Assembly: GCA_000720375.1 (NCBI GenBank)
Contig: JOAA01000049.1
Location: 1-48,776 of the forward strand
Length of the DNA stretch: 48,776 nt
Direction: 5' to 3'
From: Rhodococcus rhodnii
Lineage (GTDB): Bacteria > Actinomycetota > Actinomycetes > Mycobacteriales > Pseudonocardiaceae
The position numbers and the translations under genes are program-made. Each line of letters opens with the position of its first letter. The first letter of the stretch is position 1. Below, one piece after another: positions 24,331 to 32,981 of the stretch. The notes under the pieces were generated by a model. The model searched no databases, was not told where the DNA came from, and worked only from the letters and a program-made list of their open reading frames with translations.

Positions 24331-24959
24331 CCGCTTCACCGTCCGGGTGGAACTCGTAATGCTGTACGCACACCAGGCCATTGGTTTTTGACATGTCCAG
24401 GCAGTTGAATCCAGCGGTCGGGATGCTGGACAGCACACGGATCGTCGTCAAGTCCTGGAGAGTGGTGAGGACACGCTGCCTGAGGTTTTCAACGCCTTGG
24501 CTGTGAGTTCTTTGCCGATCCGCAGTGGATATCAGCGACTCGTCTGTCGGGTCGAGAATGAGGACCCGCACTCGGCCACCGTTGCGCAGGATCCGCGGCA
24601 GATCGCTCCGCATCCCCTGGACAGTCCTGGTCATCGTCAGGCCGATCAGCAGGACGTCGGATGCACTCGCACGCTGCTCAATCAGGTTTGGGTGGGAAAA
24701 TGCGTCGCAGGACCGTCGTCGAGTCCGCGCTGTGCGCGCGCCTGATCAGTTGAATCTGTTTCCTCGCCTTGAGTTGCGAGTAGGCAAGGACTGCAAGCAG
24801 CGACAAGACCACCGACGACAGGGTCTTCACGTCGGATACCCCGGTCACCCCTAAGACGATGAAGAGCAACGCTACGACGGCGAGAACGTACAAGTCCAGG
24901 TTCTCGGCACCGGCCATCGCCTGGATGGCGTTTCTGATCCGTCCCCTCTTGCTGCTCAC
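24302..24959 (-). pseudogene. Membrane-anchored protein of unknown function, frameshifted and 3'-truncated
   Basis: The likely start is the GTG at 24959 with GGAGG at 24965-24969. The first frame encodes about 80 residues with two membrane helices (LYVLAVVALLFIVLGV and SSVVLSLLAVLAYS) and stops after FPPKPD. A shift of one base in a TTTTCCCACCC run near 24690 restores PNLIEQRASASDVLLIGLTM, then RVRVLILDPTDESL and a conserved-looking tail CVQHYEFHPDGEAAP. The sequence then diverges where the IS110 scrap begins. It resembles a family of actinobacterial membrane proteins with a cytosolic VLLIG/ILDP domain, but I know no function. The break could be decay or a sequencing error in the homopolymer run; the truncation is real. 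Confidence 0.55.
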
Positions 24960-25075
24960 CCGATCCTCCCCGTCGTAGCAACGGTTCGAACACGGTCGTA
25001 CATCGCGGAACGCCCTGGGTTCGTCGTAAGAGTTCTCTAACATTCTGGCCCGTGATCATCGGCTAGCGTCGGCTC

Positions 25076-25702
25076 GTGCTCCGAAAAGGATGGCCGTGGG
25101 CCATGCTCATCGCGGTGCCCGGGCTGGTCCTTGCCGGCTTTGGCGTTGTTCATCCGGCGCCGCTCGACGCGGCCAACGCTCACTGGTGGACGAGCTTGCA
25201 CGTCCTGCTACTCCCCGTGTTCCCGCTGTTGGCAGCCGCGCAGTGGATTCTCTTGACCCCAGCACGGTCAGTTGTGCGCTGGACAGGACGCTTGGCAGCG
25301 TTCGGGTTCGCCGTTTTCTATGGCGGCCTCGACGCCGTCGCAGGGATCGGCGCGGGCACCGTAACGGCTGCACAGAACGGTGTCACGCCGGTGACCGGCG
25401 CCGTGTTCACGATCGGTGACACACTGGGTTACATCGGAGCGGGATGTTTCCTTGCCGCGAACATCCTTGTCATAGCCGGCATCGCACCGCTTGCTCGATG
25501 GCGGACCGTGCCCGGCGCCGTGCTTCTGCTGGCTGCCAGTATGTCCTTTATCGACAGTCACATTTTCTGGCCTCGTGGCGTGTTCACGATGATCGGGGTC
25601 GCCGCCGGAATGTTTCTCCTGGCCCTCGAAACCAGCAATAGCCAGCGACGGGCTGTCGGGAGCGCCAATCACGGACACAGTGAGGAGGGCGGGCTTCGCT
25701 GA
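25076..25702 (+). CDS. Integral membrane protein of unknown function
   Basis: A 208-residue protein with five or six hydrophobic helices and short polar loops. A WWTSLHVLLLPVFPLLAA segment with Trp and His lies in the second helix and DSHIFWPRG before the last. I do not recognise a characterised family. The start is the GTG at 25076; the spacer to the divergent broken gene is 116 bases. Nothing nearby indicates its role. Confidence 0.7.
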   Translation: MLRKGWPWAMLIAVPGLVLAGFGVVHPAPLDAANAHWWTSLHVLLLPVFPLLAAAQWILLTPARSVVRWTGRLAAFGFAVFYGGLDAVAGIGAGTVTAAQNGVTPVTGAVFTIGDTLGYIGAGCFLAANILVIAGIAPLARWRTVPGAVLLLAASMSFIDSHIFWPRGVFTMIGVAAGMFLLALETSNSQRRAVGSANHGHSEEGGLR

Positions 25703-25846
25703 AGCCCCTCGGAAAACCATTGTCACCGACCACCGAGCGGTGTACGCGAACACTTGCCGCGCACGCGGCTCATCCGGGTTGGCGGCACAGTGCACCGGTC
25801 GTCCACAAAGGATCAATGGCGAACGTGCCGCGATCCCGTTGCCGGA

Positions 25847-26737
25847 TCAGGGCTCTGCAGGGCGGTTGAGCCTGGACAGTTTCGCGGGGTTGCCGATGGC
25901 ATGCAGCACCGCCACATGGTCACCACTGATCTCCAATGAGATCACCGTGACCACCCGGCTACCCAGCCGAACCAGAACCCCGGGCGCGGCGTTGACATCG
26001 ACGACCTCGAAAACGGCTGGTACACCGATGAACGCCGTGGCCAGTGTCCTGGCGACCTCGTCGGCTCCGGTGACCGCGGCGAGCGGCGCGCCGGGGATCA
26101 GGCCGGCAGAGTCGAACTCGCCCGTAACGTCCGGATCGAGGACAGCCACCAGTTCGTCGAGATTCCCGTTGCGGCACGCCGCGGCGAACCGTTCGGCAAC
26201 GCGCCGCCGCACCGCCGAGTCCACTTCGAACCGCGGCCGGCTGACAGGTCGGCCGTGCAGGTGGCGGCGGGCCCGGCTGGCCAGCTGCCGGCAGGCGGCG
26301 GGTGTGCGGCCGACGACCTCGCCCACCTCGGCGAAGCTCAGACCGAACACGTCATGCAGCACGAAGGCCGTCCGCTCGGCGGGGCTGAGTGACTCGAGCA
26401 TGATCAGCAGCGCCATCCGGACGGTGTCGTCCATCGTGATCCGGTCGGCCGGGTCCGGGCCGCCACCGGGCAGATCGACCACCGGCTCGGGCAGCCACGG
26501 TCCGACATACTCCGACCGGGCCTTCTCGGCGCGCAGCCGGTCCAGACAGATCCGTGCCGTGGTGGTGATCAGCCAGCCACGGGCATCGGTCACGCCGCCC
26601 AAGCCCTGCCGCGCCAGGCGGAGGAACGCTTCCTGCACCGCCTCCTCGGCGTCGGTGATGCTGCCCAGCATCCGGTACGCGACGTCCAACACCCGGCCTC
26701 GGTCGCGGCGCCACACGTCCTCGAACTCGTCCGTCAT
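25847..26737 (-). CDS. sigJ: ECF41-type RNA polymerase sigma factor with SnoaL-like C-terminal domain
   Basis: A 296-residue sigma factor. Residues 1-70 are region 2 (VLDVAYRMLGSITDAEEAVQ), and residues 110-165 are region 4 (LSPAERTAFVLHDVFGLSFA). Residues 185-296 are the SnoaL-like extension, which in ECF41 proteins acts as a built-in regulator instead of an anti-sigma factor. Family hallmarks are present: GPWLPEP in the linker and NPAKL near the end. I chose the ATG at 26737, exactly ten bases after a CGTC -10 element, giving a leaderless message; the ATG at 26743 would fall almost on the -10. It is transcribed away from an alpha/beta hydrolase and probably activates both genes. The symbol reflects the SigJ group, not proven orthology. 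Confidence 0.92.
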   Translation of the reverse strand: MTDEFEDVWRRDRGRVLDVAYRMLGSITDAEEAVQEAFLRLARQGLGGVTDARGWLITTTARICLDRLRAEKARSEYVGPWLPEPVVDLPGGGPDPADRITMDDTVRMALLIMLESLSPAERTAFVLHDVFGLSFAEVGEVVGRTPAACRQLASRARRHLHGRPVSRPRFEVDSAVRRRVAERFAAACRNGNLDELVAVLDPDVTGEFDSAGLIPGAPLAAVTGADEVARTLATAFIGVPAVFEVVDVNAAPGVLVRLGSRVVTVISLEISGDHVAVLHAIGNPAKLSRLNRPAEP

Positions 26738-26747
26738 ACCCATACTG

Positions 26748-26774
26748 GACGCGCCGGACCCCAGCAATGTGACA
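26748..26774 (-). promoter_or_regulatory. ECF41 promoter of the sigma-factor gene
   Basis: On the minus strand TGTCACA (26768-26774) is followed after exactly 16 bases by CGTC (26748-26751). This is the known ECF41 -35/-10 pair. The ATG at 26737 is ten bases downstream, so the gene appears autoregulated and leaderless. Confidence 0.8.
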
Positions 26775-26785
26775 TCGCGCCACCA

Positions 26786-26812
26786 TGTCACACCTCGCTC
26801 AACCCAGCCGTC
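26786..26812 (+). promoter_or_regulatory. ECF41 promoter of the hydrolase gene
   Basis: TGTCACA (26786-26792), 16 bases, CGTC (26809-26812), ten bases, ATG (26823). The spacing is identical to that of the divergent sigma-factor promoter. Confidence 0.82.
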
Positions 26813-26822
26813 CTACTCTGGT

Positions 26823-27695
26823 ATGACGAGCATTCATCCCGCGTGGCTCCCCGAGACGGTCTGGCCGTATCAGATCCAGCACCTGCCGGTGGGACAACAC
26901 CTAATGGCCTACACCGATGCAGGTCACGGCCCGACTTTGTTGCTCTGCCATGCCGGTCAGTGGCAGTTCCTCTGGCGCGACCTGATCGGCCGGTTGCGGT
27001 CGTCCTTCCGGTGCGTCGCCTTCGATCCACTGGGCAGCGGCCTGTCCGACCGTGTTCCGGCCAACCTGCAATCCCTCACGGCCGTCCGCGACGCCATCGG
27101 ACACCTGATCGACCACCTGGATCTGCGTGGCATCACCCTGGTGCTGCACGACCTGGGCGGCGTCACCGCGCTCGCAGCCGCCGCGACGCGCCTTCACCGA
27201 CTCGACGGGCTCGTCGCGGCCAACACCTTCGGTTGGCGGCCGACCGGCATCCTCCTGCCCGGCATGCTCCGCATCTTCGGCAGCACGGCCATGCGCGAAC
27301 TGGACGCCCTCACCGCATTCCTGCCGACGGCCACCTCCACCCGACTCGGCGTGGGCAGGCAACTGGACCGCCCAAGCCGCAAAACATTCCGCAGCGGTAT
27401 GGACCGAGCTGCCAGGCGAACCATGCACCGGCTGTTCCGCGACGCCGCCCGCGACACCGAGGTCTGCCGACAGGCGGAGACCACGCTTGAACACCTACGG
27501 GACCGACCGGCCCTCAGCATCTTCGGTGCCTGGGGCGACTACCTGCGGTTCCAGTCGAAATGGCGGGCCCGGTTGCCACGGATCGAGCAAACGGTCATCC
27601 CACGCGGCCTGCACTTCCCCATGTGCGACAACCCAACCGTGATGGCCGCGACCATCGCCCGATGGCACCAAGCCAATCACCGGCCCACTTGCTGA
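26823..27695 (+). CDS. Alpha/beta hydrolase (haloalkane-dehalogenase-like)
   Basis: A 290-residue alpha/beta-fold hydrolase. FDPLGSGLSD fits the conserved turn after strand 4. LVLHDLGGVTA is the nucleophile elbow with Asp in place of Ser, as in haloalkane dehalogenases and some epoxide hydrolases. GLHFPMCDNP near the end carries the catalytic His. The usual oxyanion HG is replaced by CHAGQW. The gene is probably the regulatory target of the divergent ECF41 sigma factor, whose known partners are normally carboxymuconolactone decarboxylases, oxidoreductases or epimerases; a hydrolase is less common. The message should start at or next to the ATG (leaderless). Substrate unknown. Confidence 0.87.
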   Translation: MTSIHPAWLPETVWPYQIQHLPVGQHLMAYTDAGHGPTLLLCHAGQWQFLWRDLIGRLRSSFRCVAFDPLGSGLSDRVPANLQSLTAVRDAIGHLIDHLDLRGITLVLHDLGGVTALAAAATRLHRLDGLVAANTFGWRPTGILLPGMLRIFGSTAMRELDALTAFLPTATSTRLGVGRQLDRPSRKTFRSGMDRAARRTMHRLFRDAARDTEVCRQAETTLEHLRDRPALSIFGAWGDYLRFQSKWRARLPRIEQTVIPRGLHFPMCDNPTVMAATIARWHQANHRPTC

Positions 27696-27876
27696 TTACC
27701 GCACGCCTGTGCTGCGTCGACCTCACCTGGCAACCGCTCAACACTGGTTGAGAGGGTATCGTGCCTCCCAGGTGGTCCGGTTCGTGGGTCTCTTGCACTC
27801 GGCGCCTGTGAGGTTCCACAACGCCGACCCTGCGGTCTTGAACTGCGGTGATGCGCCGTTCGACGACAAGACATGA

Positions 27877-28225
<349 letters not shown>

Positions 28226-28586
28226 CCGGGCACGAGGCGCGCAGCCGAGTTGGTTCCGGCATCTCTCGATCGGTGCGGCGCGATGGCTCCTCCTTGCCGA
28301 CGCCGCGTTGGCTGTCGCTCATTACTTCAACGACCCGCCGTCGCGATACCGCTCGCGTCGCGCGTATGCCGGTATGCGTCGTCCGCTCCGGCCCGGATGC
28401 CTGATCGCGTCGTCGTCCCGAGGCCGACGGTCGTTCTTCGCCATACCGGCTAAGACCCCGGCCACCCGTGAAAGGAACCGCCGTCCCGACCGGCCGGTAG
28501 GGTGATCTTCGGCCATGACCCGATTCCTTCTCGGGTGCCGCCCGGTCCATACATCATGAGCCGCAGTTGCAGGAAGGAAGGCATCG

Positions 28587-29570
28587 TTGACCGGGAAGGC
28601 TGAGAAGGGCACGAAGAACGACGAGTTCGCGCGGGAAGTGGAGCCATATCGCCGCGGCCTGTTGGCGCACTGCTACCGCGTGCTCGGTTCGTGGGACGAG
28701 GCGGAGGACGCCCTGCAGGAGACATACCTGCGGGCTTGGCGCGGCTACGCCAAACTTGAGCAGAAGGATCTGCTGCGGAACTGGCTTTATCGCATCGCCA
28801 CCAACACCTGCTTGTCCACTCTCGACCGACGCGGCCGGCGGGCGGTGCCGTCGGGCCTCGGCGCGCCGAGCACCGACCCGGACATCGACCCACCCGTCCC
28901 TGATCGGGAAGCCTCGTGGATACAACCGATCGCGGACGGGGTCGTGGCGGGCTCGCGCAACGACCCGGCGGAGATCGTGACCTCCCGGGACAGCATCAGG
29001 CTCGCACTCATCGCAAGCCTGCAGCACCTGCCTGCCCGGCAACGGGCCGTTCTCATCCTGCGTGACGTTCTGGCGTTCCCCGCGTCGGAGGTGGCGACGA
29101 TGCTCAACACCAGCACCGTCGCGGTGAAGAGCGCTCTTCAGCGGGCCCGGGCACGCCTGGCGGAGGTGGCCCCCGTCAAGGAGGAGCTGTTGGAGCCCGA
29201 TGACCCGCGTGCACGCGAACTGCTCGAGCAGTACATGGCGGGCTTCGCAAACGCCGACACCCAGGCACTCGAGAAGGCGCTGCGGACCGACGCAGCGCTG
29301 GAGATGATCCCGTCCGGCACCTGGTTCGCTGGAAAGGCGACGTGCATCCCATTCCTCAGCCGCGCCGTGGGTGTTCGAGGCACCTGGAAGATGCTCCCGA
29401 CGACAGCCAACGGCCAGCCCGCGGCAGCGGCCTACCTGCTCGGCGACGACGGACGTCATCATGCCTACGGCATCGGCGTGCTTGCCACGACCGCGGCTGG
29501 AATCGCCCGGATCTTCGCCTTCGGCGAGGCCGCCCTGGTGGAACGTTTCGGGTTCCCGCCCGTCGTCTAG
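28587..29570 (+). CDS. SigG-like ECF sigma factor with SnoaL-like C-terminal domain
   Basis: A 327-residue sigma factor. Residues 15-80 are region 2 (LLAHCYRVLGSWDEAEDALQ). Residues 140-195 are region 4 (LPARQRAVLILRDVLAFPAS, then AVKSALQRARARL). From about residue 205 onward there is a SnoaL/NTF2-like domain (RELLEQYMAGFANADTQALE) that is typical of ECF56/SigG-type factors and may regulate activity in place of an anti-sigma factor. The TTG at 28587 follows an AGGAAGG ribosome site. No target promoter or partner gene is obvious. A fragment of a paralogue lies just upstream. Confidence 0.9.
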   Translation: MTGKAEKGTKNDEFAREVEPYRRGLLAHCYRVLGSWDEAEDALQETYLRAWRGYAKLEQKDLLRNWLYRIATNTCLSTLDRRGRRAVPSGLGAPSTDPDIDPPVPDREASWIQPIADGVVAGSRNDPAEIVTSRDSIRLALIASLQHLPARQRAVLILRDVLAFPASEVATMLNTSTVAVKSALQRARARLAEVAPVKEELLEPDDPRARELLEQYMAGFANADTQALEKALRTDAALEMIPSGTWFAGKATCIPFLSRAVGVRGTWKMLPTTANGQPAAAAYLLGDDGRHHAYGIGVLATTAAGIARIFAFGEAALVERFGFPPVV

Positions 29571-29648
29571 GCCTGGAGACCAACCCTCCATACAGGAGGG
29601 TCGTCACTGCCGATTCGCCGATCTCCTCAGATATCCGGCCTCGCCACG

Positions 29649-30053
29649 TCACGCGTTCGAGGGGAGCGGGGGCCAGAGGTACACCTTCTCCGGCGTGATG
29701 CGCACGACGACTCGTTCGGCGTCCGGCTCCGCGGGCGGCTCGGCTCCTCCCATGTACCGGTCATACATCTCCTTCAGCAGAGCCTTCGTCGGATCGTCCG
29801 TGATGGTGACCGATCCGCGGATTTCCACGTACTTACCCGGGTTCGCCGCGACAAGCAGGCTGACACGTGGATCCCGCTGCATGTTGCGGGTCTTCAGCCG
29901 CCCCTTGACGGTGCTCAGCAGCACGACGTCCTGGTCCCGCTTCACGAAGATCACAGACGACTGCGGGCGCCCGTCGGCATTGACGGTGGCGAGAACCGCG
30001 GTGTGCGGATTGTCGAGCATTTCACGTGCTTGCTGGGACAGTCCAACAGTCAT
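29649..30053 (-). CDS. PPOX-class F420- or FMN-dependent oxidoreductase
   Basis: A 134-residue split-barrel flavin protein. It begins with a short helix, then TAVLATVNADGRPQSSVIFV (the first strand pair), KTRNMQRDPRVSLLV (the cofactor-phosphate region) and YVEIRGSVTI, the usual order in PPOX-class F420-dependent reductases of actinomycetes. The ATG at 30053 has GGAGGT seven bases upstream. It is convergent with the SigG-like gene and diverges from the frameshifted esterase. Such enzymes reduce small electrophiles or biliverdin-like compounds; the substrate is not predictable. Confidence 0.88.
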   Translation of the reverse strand: MTVGLSQQAREMLDNPHTAVLATVNADGRPQSSVIFVKRDQDVVLLSTVKGRLKTRNMQRDPRVSLLVAANPGKYVEIRGSVTITDDPTKALLKEMYDRYMGGAEPPAEPDAERVVVRITPEKVYLWPPLPSNA

Positions 30054-30238
30054 CGGGGTTACCTCCGTGAGATGAGTGAACGTCCGGTACCGGTACTGGA
30101 TGTTCAGACTCGGCCGGAGCCGACAAGGAATCGCGAACGATGTGCGCGATTCCTTTTGAGCCGCCCGCCTGTCTTCACTGCCGACGGCTGCGCAGAGCGT
30201 GGCCCGGAAGACGGCGTGATCCGTAAGGAGACCATGAG

Positions 30239-31152
30239 ATGGCAAGCATGAACGACTGGCTGACACAGCACTACCGGATGGTGAACGCGGCATTCGCCCA
30301 GAACCCGCCCATCTCACTGGAGGAGTCTCGCGATCTCAACGATCACTGGGGCGATGCGACCACCGAGCCCGGTGGTGTCGACTACGCCGAGGTCGATGCC
30401 GGCGGCGTGCCCGCCATGTGGGCGACGCCGAAGGGCAGTTCGCAAGACCGTGTGCTGCTCAGCCTGCACGGTGGCGGGTTCATCGGCGGCTCGATGTACA
30501 CCCACCGCAAGATGTTCGCCCACATCGCCAAAGCGGTGGGCGCGCGGGCGCTGATCGTCGACTACCGCCTGACGCCCGAACACCAGCATCCCGCCCAGGT
30601 GAACGACACCACGACGGCCTACAGCTGGCTGCTCGGCCAAGGGATCAGCGCCGAGCACATCGCGGTCACCGGCGACTCGGCCGGTGGCGGCCTCAGCATC
30701 CTGACGATGCTGCACGCACGCGACCGGGGCCTGCCCGTCGCCGCCGCCGTCATGCCGCTCTCGCCCTGGTTCGACATCGAGAACGGCGGCGAGACCCGCA
30801 CGACCAACGTGGCGACGGACACCATCTTCGGCGGCGAGACGCCGATGAACCTGGGCTTCCTCACGCAGATCCTGCTGGGAGAGCACGGCGATCCGACCCC
30901 ACCATCAACGCGCTCTACGCCGACCTCTCCGGCCTGCCTTCGGTGTACATCCAGGCCAGCAGCACCGAGATGATTCTCGATGACAGTCTCCGGCTGGCCG
31001 CCCTCGCGGAGAAGGAGGGCGTGCAGGTCAAGCTCGAGATCTTCGAAGGCCAGCAACACACCTGGCAGATGGGAGCCGGCCGGTCGCCAGTGGCGGACGA
31101 GGCGATCAGGAAGCTGGCCGAGTGGGTACGCCCCAAACTCGGTCTCGGCTGA
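30239..31152 (+). pseudogene. HSL-family (GDXG) esterase/lipase gene broken by a one-base frameshift
   Basis: The first frame has the oxyanion motif HGGGF, YRLTPEHQHP and the nucleophile elbow GDSAGG, as in hormone-sensitive-lipase type esterases. It goes out of frame at CCCC (30897-30900). Adding one C restores DPTPTINALYADLSGLPSVY, with the catalytic acid in LDDS and the His in GQQHTWQM, and the protein ends normally at 31152. As read, the product lacks the catalytic Asp and His. The flanking sequence is still well conserved, so the change is recent or a sequencing error. AAGGAG lies eight bases before the ATG at 30239. Confidence 0.82.
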
Positions 31153-31311
31153 CGCCCTGCAGAACCCGGGTGACCGTCCTCGATGCCCTGGACGGCCACC
31201 CGGGACCACCTGCGAAGGACGGCTCAGACTGCCTATATGTACGGCTTTCTGGAGCCGGCAGCCCGTGTCCATCACATCTGCGCCCCGGCCGGCTTCGGGC
31301 ATCCACTGCGG

Positions 31312-32919
31312 TCAAAGCTCGAATCTGAACCAGTCGAGGTAGACGAGATCCTTTGTGCCGGTCGGGCCGTAGGGATTCCCGTCCTCGGGCGCGAGAGTCA
31401 GGTACACGTCGTGGGTACCGGTCACAGGCGGCATCACGACGGTCTTTATCACAAAGTACTCCGGTGGACCCACGATGATGATGGGGGTCGTGCCGATCGG
31501 CTGGCTTCTCGGATCGTCCAGCCGGAGCTCGATCTTCACATTGGGGTCCACGCCTGCGTGGCTTCCGGAGCTCACATAGAACTGCCGAGGTGGAGCCGGA
31601 CCAAAATCGACTTTCTGATACAGGAAAGTGGGGCTCCCACCGAACCCCACCGGTCCAAGGGCCCGGAAGTCGTGGCCGTTGACGGGGTCTTTCAAGTCGG
31701 TTGTCTTGACGTCTCCCGGAAACGCACGGGAGTAGTCCTCGGCTTCAATGACCGAGAACGCGTCCCGCGAGGCCGGAGGGACCCCGCGCACGGGCTTTTG
31801 TCCTTGCCCCGGCTCCTGCTTATCGCCCATGTTGTCGACGATGAGGTAGCCGGCCACACTGAGAATCACTGCTACCACCACGCCGATGATCAGTCTCAAT
31901 CGGCGCGCAGTCGCCTTGTTGACCAGTGGTGTGGTGGGCGGCGATGCCGGAGTGTGCTGGCCTCCGGGCTGGGACTGGGATACTCCCGCGGCGCGTGAGA
32001 GCCTGCGTGTGGCCGAGTCGGCACCGTTGCGCATGGCAGGCGCGTTCGGATCCAGCAGGCGGTCGAACGGGTTCGTACCGGCTTCGCGCAACAAGGGGTG
32101 CATGAGCCGACGCACTTCCTCCAGCGGCATTCGACGCGCTGGATCCTTGACCATCAGCCCGCTGATCACCTCACCGATCGGGCCGGTTTGGTGGTGTTGC
32201 GGCACTTTCCCGTTGATGATCATGCTGAGGATGACCAACGGGTCGGCGTTGTCGTACGGCAGGCGCCCTTCCGCCGCCCGGAACAGCGTGGTGCCCAGGC
32301 TCCACAGATCCGCCGACGGCGTCACCCGCTCCCCCACCGCGATTTCGGGCGCGAGGAACGCGGGTGTGCCCAGCACGTAGCCAGTTCTGGTGAGGGTGGG
32401 GTCGGCGCTGTTGCGGGCAATACCGAAATCGCTGAGCTTGATCTCGCCATGCCTGCTCACCAACACATTGCCCGGCTTGACATCGCGGTGCACGATGTCA
32501 AGCCGGTGCGCGGCCTGCAAAGCGGCGGCAACACCATCGACAACCAGTGCGAGGAGCGGGACATCCAAACGCCCATGCCCGTCGAGTATCTTCGCGAGAC
32601 TTTGCCCGGCGACCAGCTCCATGACCATGAAGGGCGAGGTGCCGTCCCACGCCACGTCGTAGAGCATCACCACGTTGGGATGCGTGACCACGGCCATCGC
32701 GCGTGCCTCCCGCACGGCGCGCTCGCGCAGTTCGGCAGCCTCGTCGTCGGGTAGGTCGGGCGCGAGCTTCAACTCCTTGACAGCCACCGAGCGATGCAGC
32801 AGCTCATCCGTCCCCGACCACACCGTTCCCATCGCACCTTGACCGATGCTCGTCTCCAGCCGGTATCGATTCGCGATCAGGCGATGCGAGGCATCCAGTG
32901 CACTGTCTCGGCGGTCCAC
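31312..32919 (-). CDS. Membrane Ser/Thr protein kinase with CBM6-like extracellular domain
   Basis: A 535-residue receptor-like kinase. Residues 15-275 are a complete kinase domain: GQGAMGTVW, VAVKEL, HRDVKPGNVL, SDFGIA and LAPE. A Pro/Ser/Thr-rich linker leads to one membrane helix (LIIGVVVAVILSVAGYLIV). The outer part starts with FSVIEAEDYS and ends with VYLDWFRFEL, the opening and closing strands of a CBM6-type jelly roll, with FLYQKVDFG between them. A carbohydrate ligand is therefore likely. I placed the start at the GTG at 32919, after GGAGG, not at the ATG at 32985. It follows a molybdenum-hydroxylase operon by 62 bases on the same strand. Confidence 0.88.
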   Translation of the reverse strand: MDRRDSALDASHRLIANRYRLETSIGQGAMGTVWSGTDELLHRSVAVKELKLAPDLPDDEAAELRERAVREARAMAVVTHPNVVMLYDVAWDGTSPFMVMELVAGQSLAKILDGHGRLDVPLLALVVDGVAAALQAAHRLDIVHRDVKPGNVLVSRHGEIKLSDFGIARNSADPTLTRTGYVLGTPAFLAPEIAVGERVTPSADLWSLGTTLFRAAEGRLPYDNADPLVILSMIINGKVPQHHQTGPIGEVISGLMVKDPARRMPLEEVRRLMHPLLREAGTNPFDRLLDPNAPAMRNGADSATRRLSRAAGVSQSQPGGQHTPASPPTTPLVNKATARRLRLIIGVVVAVILSVAGYLIVDNMGDKQEPGQGQKPVRGVPPASRDAFSVIEAEDYSRAFPGDVKTTDLKDPVNGHDFRALGPVGFGGSPTFLYQKVDFGPAPPRQFYVSSGSHAGVDPNVKIELRLDDPRSQPIGTTPIIIVGPPEYFVIKTVVMPPVTGTHDVYLTLAPEDGNPYGPTGTKDLVYLDWFRFEL

Positions 32920-32981
32920 CCGGCGATCCTCCCAGACAATCGAAGAACGCGACCACCTTTCGCAAGAAGCCGGATGCGCTG

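Noticed and set aside
25680..26822. Long N-terminal extension of the alpha/beta hydrolase
   Set aside because: The segment is antisense to the ECF41 sigma gene; the promoter at 26786-26812 and the ATG at 26823 set the true start.
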